Positions 55,444-56,557 of a stretch of 56,557 bases of DNA are shown here, piece by piece. Made by a program: the position numbers and the translations under genes. The first letter of the stretch is position 1; every line of letters starts with the position of its first letter. Below the pieces are notes generated by a model. The model did not search any database, was not told where the DNA came from, and worked only from the letters and a program-made list of their open reading frames with translations. Source of the stretch: an uncultured cyanobacterium (lineage in GTDB: Bacteria; Cyanobacteriota; Cyanobacteriia; CACIAM-69d). Location of the stretch: the NCBI GenBank assembly GCA_937883785.1, contig CALGDE010000162.1, forward strand, positions 1-56,557, written 5' to 3'.

Positions 55444-55809
55444 TTAGGAAAAGCTGGCAGGGCGGGTAATTTCCACAGCCAGGGTGCCGATATAGTTGGG
55501 AATCGGCGGGTTGGGTTTGGTGATGCGCACGGTAACTTGATGCACTTTTTCGAGGGCGAGAAGGGCGTCGGCGATATTTTGTGCCAGGTGCTCAATTAAA
55601 TCCACCTTTGAGGCGCTGGCAATGTCTTGGATACGGGCGATCGCCTGGCGATAATCCAGCGTGTCTTCAATGGCATCGCTCTTCCCAGAGGGCGCTAAGT
55701 CCACCGATAGGGTGGCATCCACCTCAAACCACTGCCCTAAAACCTTCTCCTCTTGCAAAAAGCCCGTGTAGCCGTAGCACCGTACTCCTGACAAGTAAAT
55801 TCGATCCAT
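55444..55809 (-). CDS. folB: Dihydroneopterin aldolase FolB
   Basis: FolB splits 7,8-dihydroneopterin to 6-hydroxymethyl-7,8-dihydropterin in folate synthesis. The 121-residue protein shows MDRIYLSGVRCYGYTGFLQEEKVLGQWFEVD (N-terminal hallmark with the catalytic Glu, quoted in part), DYRQAIARI, LIEHLAQNIAD and the C-terminal KPNPPIPNYIGTLAVEI. Normal length and order. It precedes rnhA by 42 bases on the same strand, so folB-rnhA-queG may form an operon. Confidence 0.94.
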   Translation of the reverse strand: MDRIYLSGVRCYGYTGFLQEEKVLGQWFEVDATLSVDLAPSGKSDAIEDTLDYRQAIARIQDIASASKVDLIEHLAQNIADALLALEKVHQVTVRITKPNPPIPNYIGTLAVEITRPASFS

Positions 55810-55965
55810 AAAGCAACATCCCTTGAAGCTAATATTCCCTGCAATAGAGCGCCTAGACTATAACGCCTAGAGCGTCCAAAGGACTCAAAACCCTCTCTAG
55901 TTATTCGCATTAAAAGCGCGACAATTAATAAGCAGTAAACGGCGTTAACAACCGGATCTCTTCCC

Positions 55966-56343
55966 CTAAGCAGTTACGCTATTGAGCTCGCTACAAGCCT
56001 CTAATCCACTGCTGGGGTCATCGCGATATTCAGCCTTAGGCACCCAAACCGTCACCGTATGATCTTCGCCCACGTGATAAAGGTAGTCCACCTGAGGGTC
56101 GTAAGCAGTACCCACCCGCAGGTTAGAGAAATCGTCTTCGCAGCTTTCAAAGCCAAATCGCACCAGGATCTGCGCCACCAAACACCCGGGAGTATCCACG
56201 TTTTCACCAAGGCTTTCTCGTTCTTGCCAAAAGGTTTTTAAAAATCGGTTCAGAACCGGCAGTAGCTTTTGGGGAGCTCCGTTGCGGCTGTAATAAATAA
56301 TGACCGGGCTGTTTTCAACGAGAATATGGCAAGCGGTACTCAT
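55966..56343 (-). CDS. Cyanobacterial conserved hypothetical protein
   Basis: The 125-residue soluble protein matches a cyanobacterial family of unknown function that I recognise by the N-terminal MSTACHIL and the central FGFESCEDDFSNLRVG, ending with a beta-rich WVPKAEYR. Three Cys residues (in ACHIL, PGCLV and ESCED) are conserved-looking, but no metal motif is clear. The ATG at 56343 begins the protein, and the C-terminal tail (SGLEACSELNSVTA) is polar. Its relation to folB, 156 bases downstream on the same strand, is unknown. Confidence 0.75.
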   Translation of the reverse strand: MSTACHILVENSPVIIYYSRNGAPQKLLPVLNRFLKTFWQERESLGENVDTPGCLVAQILVRFGFESCEDDFSNLRVGTAYDPQVDYLYHVGEDHTVTVWVPKAEYRDDPSSGLEACSELNSVTA

Positions 56344-56557
56344 GGTTTCGGCGGCGGAAGGTGGTAGTGGGGACGACTAACGATGAAACTTACTTATAGG
56401 CTCTAATTTTGCCTTAATCCAGCCAGTTTTCCGCGATCGCCGATAATTCTGCGGACGCAAACTCAGGAAAGCGCCATATTTCCCCTAAAGGACAACAAAT
56501 TTTGGCGTTGCAGGATTAGGAGAGGAAGTCAGGATGGCGGAGTGGTAGTGGAACCTG

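Noticed and set aside
53571-55633. GCGATCGC octamers as a local regulatory array
   Set aside because: HIP1 octamers occur across most genes of the window, as is usual in cyanobacteria, and do not mark this region.
56520-56557. Possible tRNA start at the right edge
   Set aside because: The sequence GGCGGAGTGGTAGTGG looks superficially tRNA-like but lacks recognisable D-loop spacing and is cut by the window end.

Overview
The window is a chromosomal segment from a cyanobacterium. It carries phosphoribulokinase, a petH with an N-terminal CpcD-like domain, the nrt/narB nitrate-assimilation cluster, two PEP-CTERM surface proteins, and very frequent HIP1 octamers (GCGATCGC) in coding DNA. The genus cannot be fixed from sequence alone; the large number of small dispersed repeats suggests a repeat-rich filamentous or colonial type. 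No rRNA, tRNA, CRISPR array or complete transposase gene was seen.

Layout. 1-7.7 kb: a small exported protein, D-lactate-type dehydrogenase, purA-rplY, DUF3143 and J-domain proteins, an O-antigen-ligase/IctB-like membrane protein interrupted in frame by a palindromic repeat, and a YaaW protein. 7.9-12.2 kb: two tandem paralogous trypsin-fold/RTX secreted proteases and a TPR protein. 13-14.2 kb: a cyanobacterial conserved hypothetical. 14.5-23.6 kb: nitrate uptake and reduction on the minus strand in the order nrtB-nrtA-nrtC-nrtD-narB, with an NtcA-type site upstream of nrtB and a MITE in three of its four internal gaps. 24.3-37.8 kb: a pentapeptide-repeat exported protein, TPR protein, MerA-like flavoprotein, CAP protein, M61-PDZ peptidase, Crp/Fnr regulator, comB, ggt and a ClC protein. 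38.3-41.1 kb: an accessory patch (LURP-one-like protein, Uma2 nuclease, unknown protein, HepT/MntA toxin-antitoxin pair). 41.1-44.1 kb: DNA repair (recJ, nei). 44.4-46.8 kb: duplicated PEP-CTERM proteins with duplicated promoters. 47.5-56.3 kb: acyl-CoA/acyl-ACP synthetase, YlqD, divergent petH and prk, queG, RNase HI with an extra C-terminal domain, folB and a conserved hypothetical.

How the genes work together. NrtABCD imports nitrate and NarB reduces it with ferredoxin. PetH supplies NADPH and Prk regenerates RuBP for carbon fixation. RecJ and Nei act in DNA repair.

The most distinctive signal is non-coding: at least six families of short dispersed repeats. One ~125-bp family (six copies) has imperfect terminal inverted repeats, CTAG-like 4-bp flanks and two side-by-side hairpins. 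Three of its copies sit inside the nitrate operon and two more are head-to-tail upstream of the M61 peptidase gene. Other elements show a 5-bp ACCAG duplication, TA-type ends, nested alternative palindromes, or an in-frame insertion in a membrane-protein gene.
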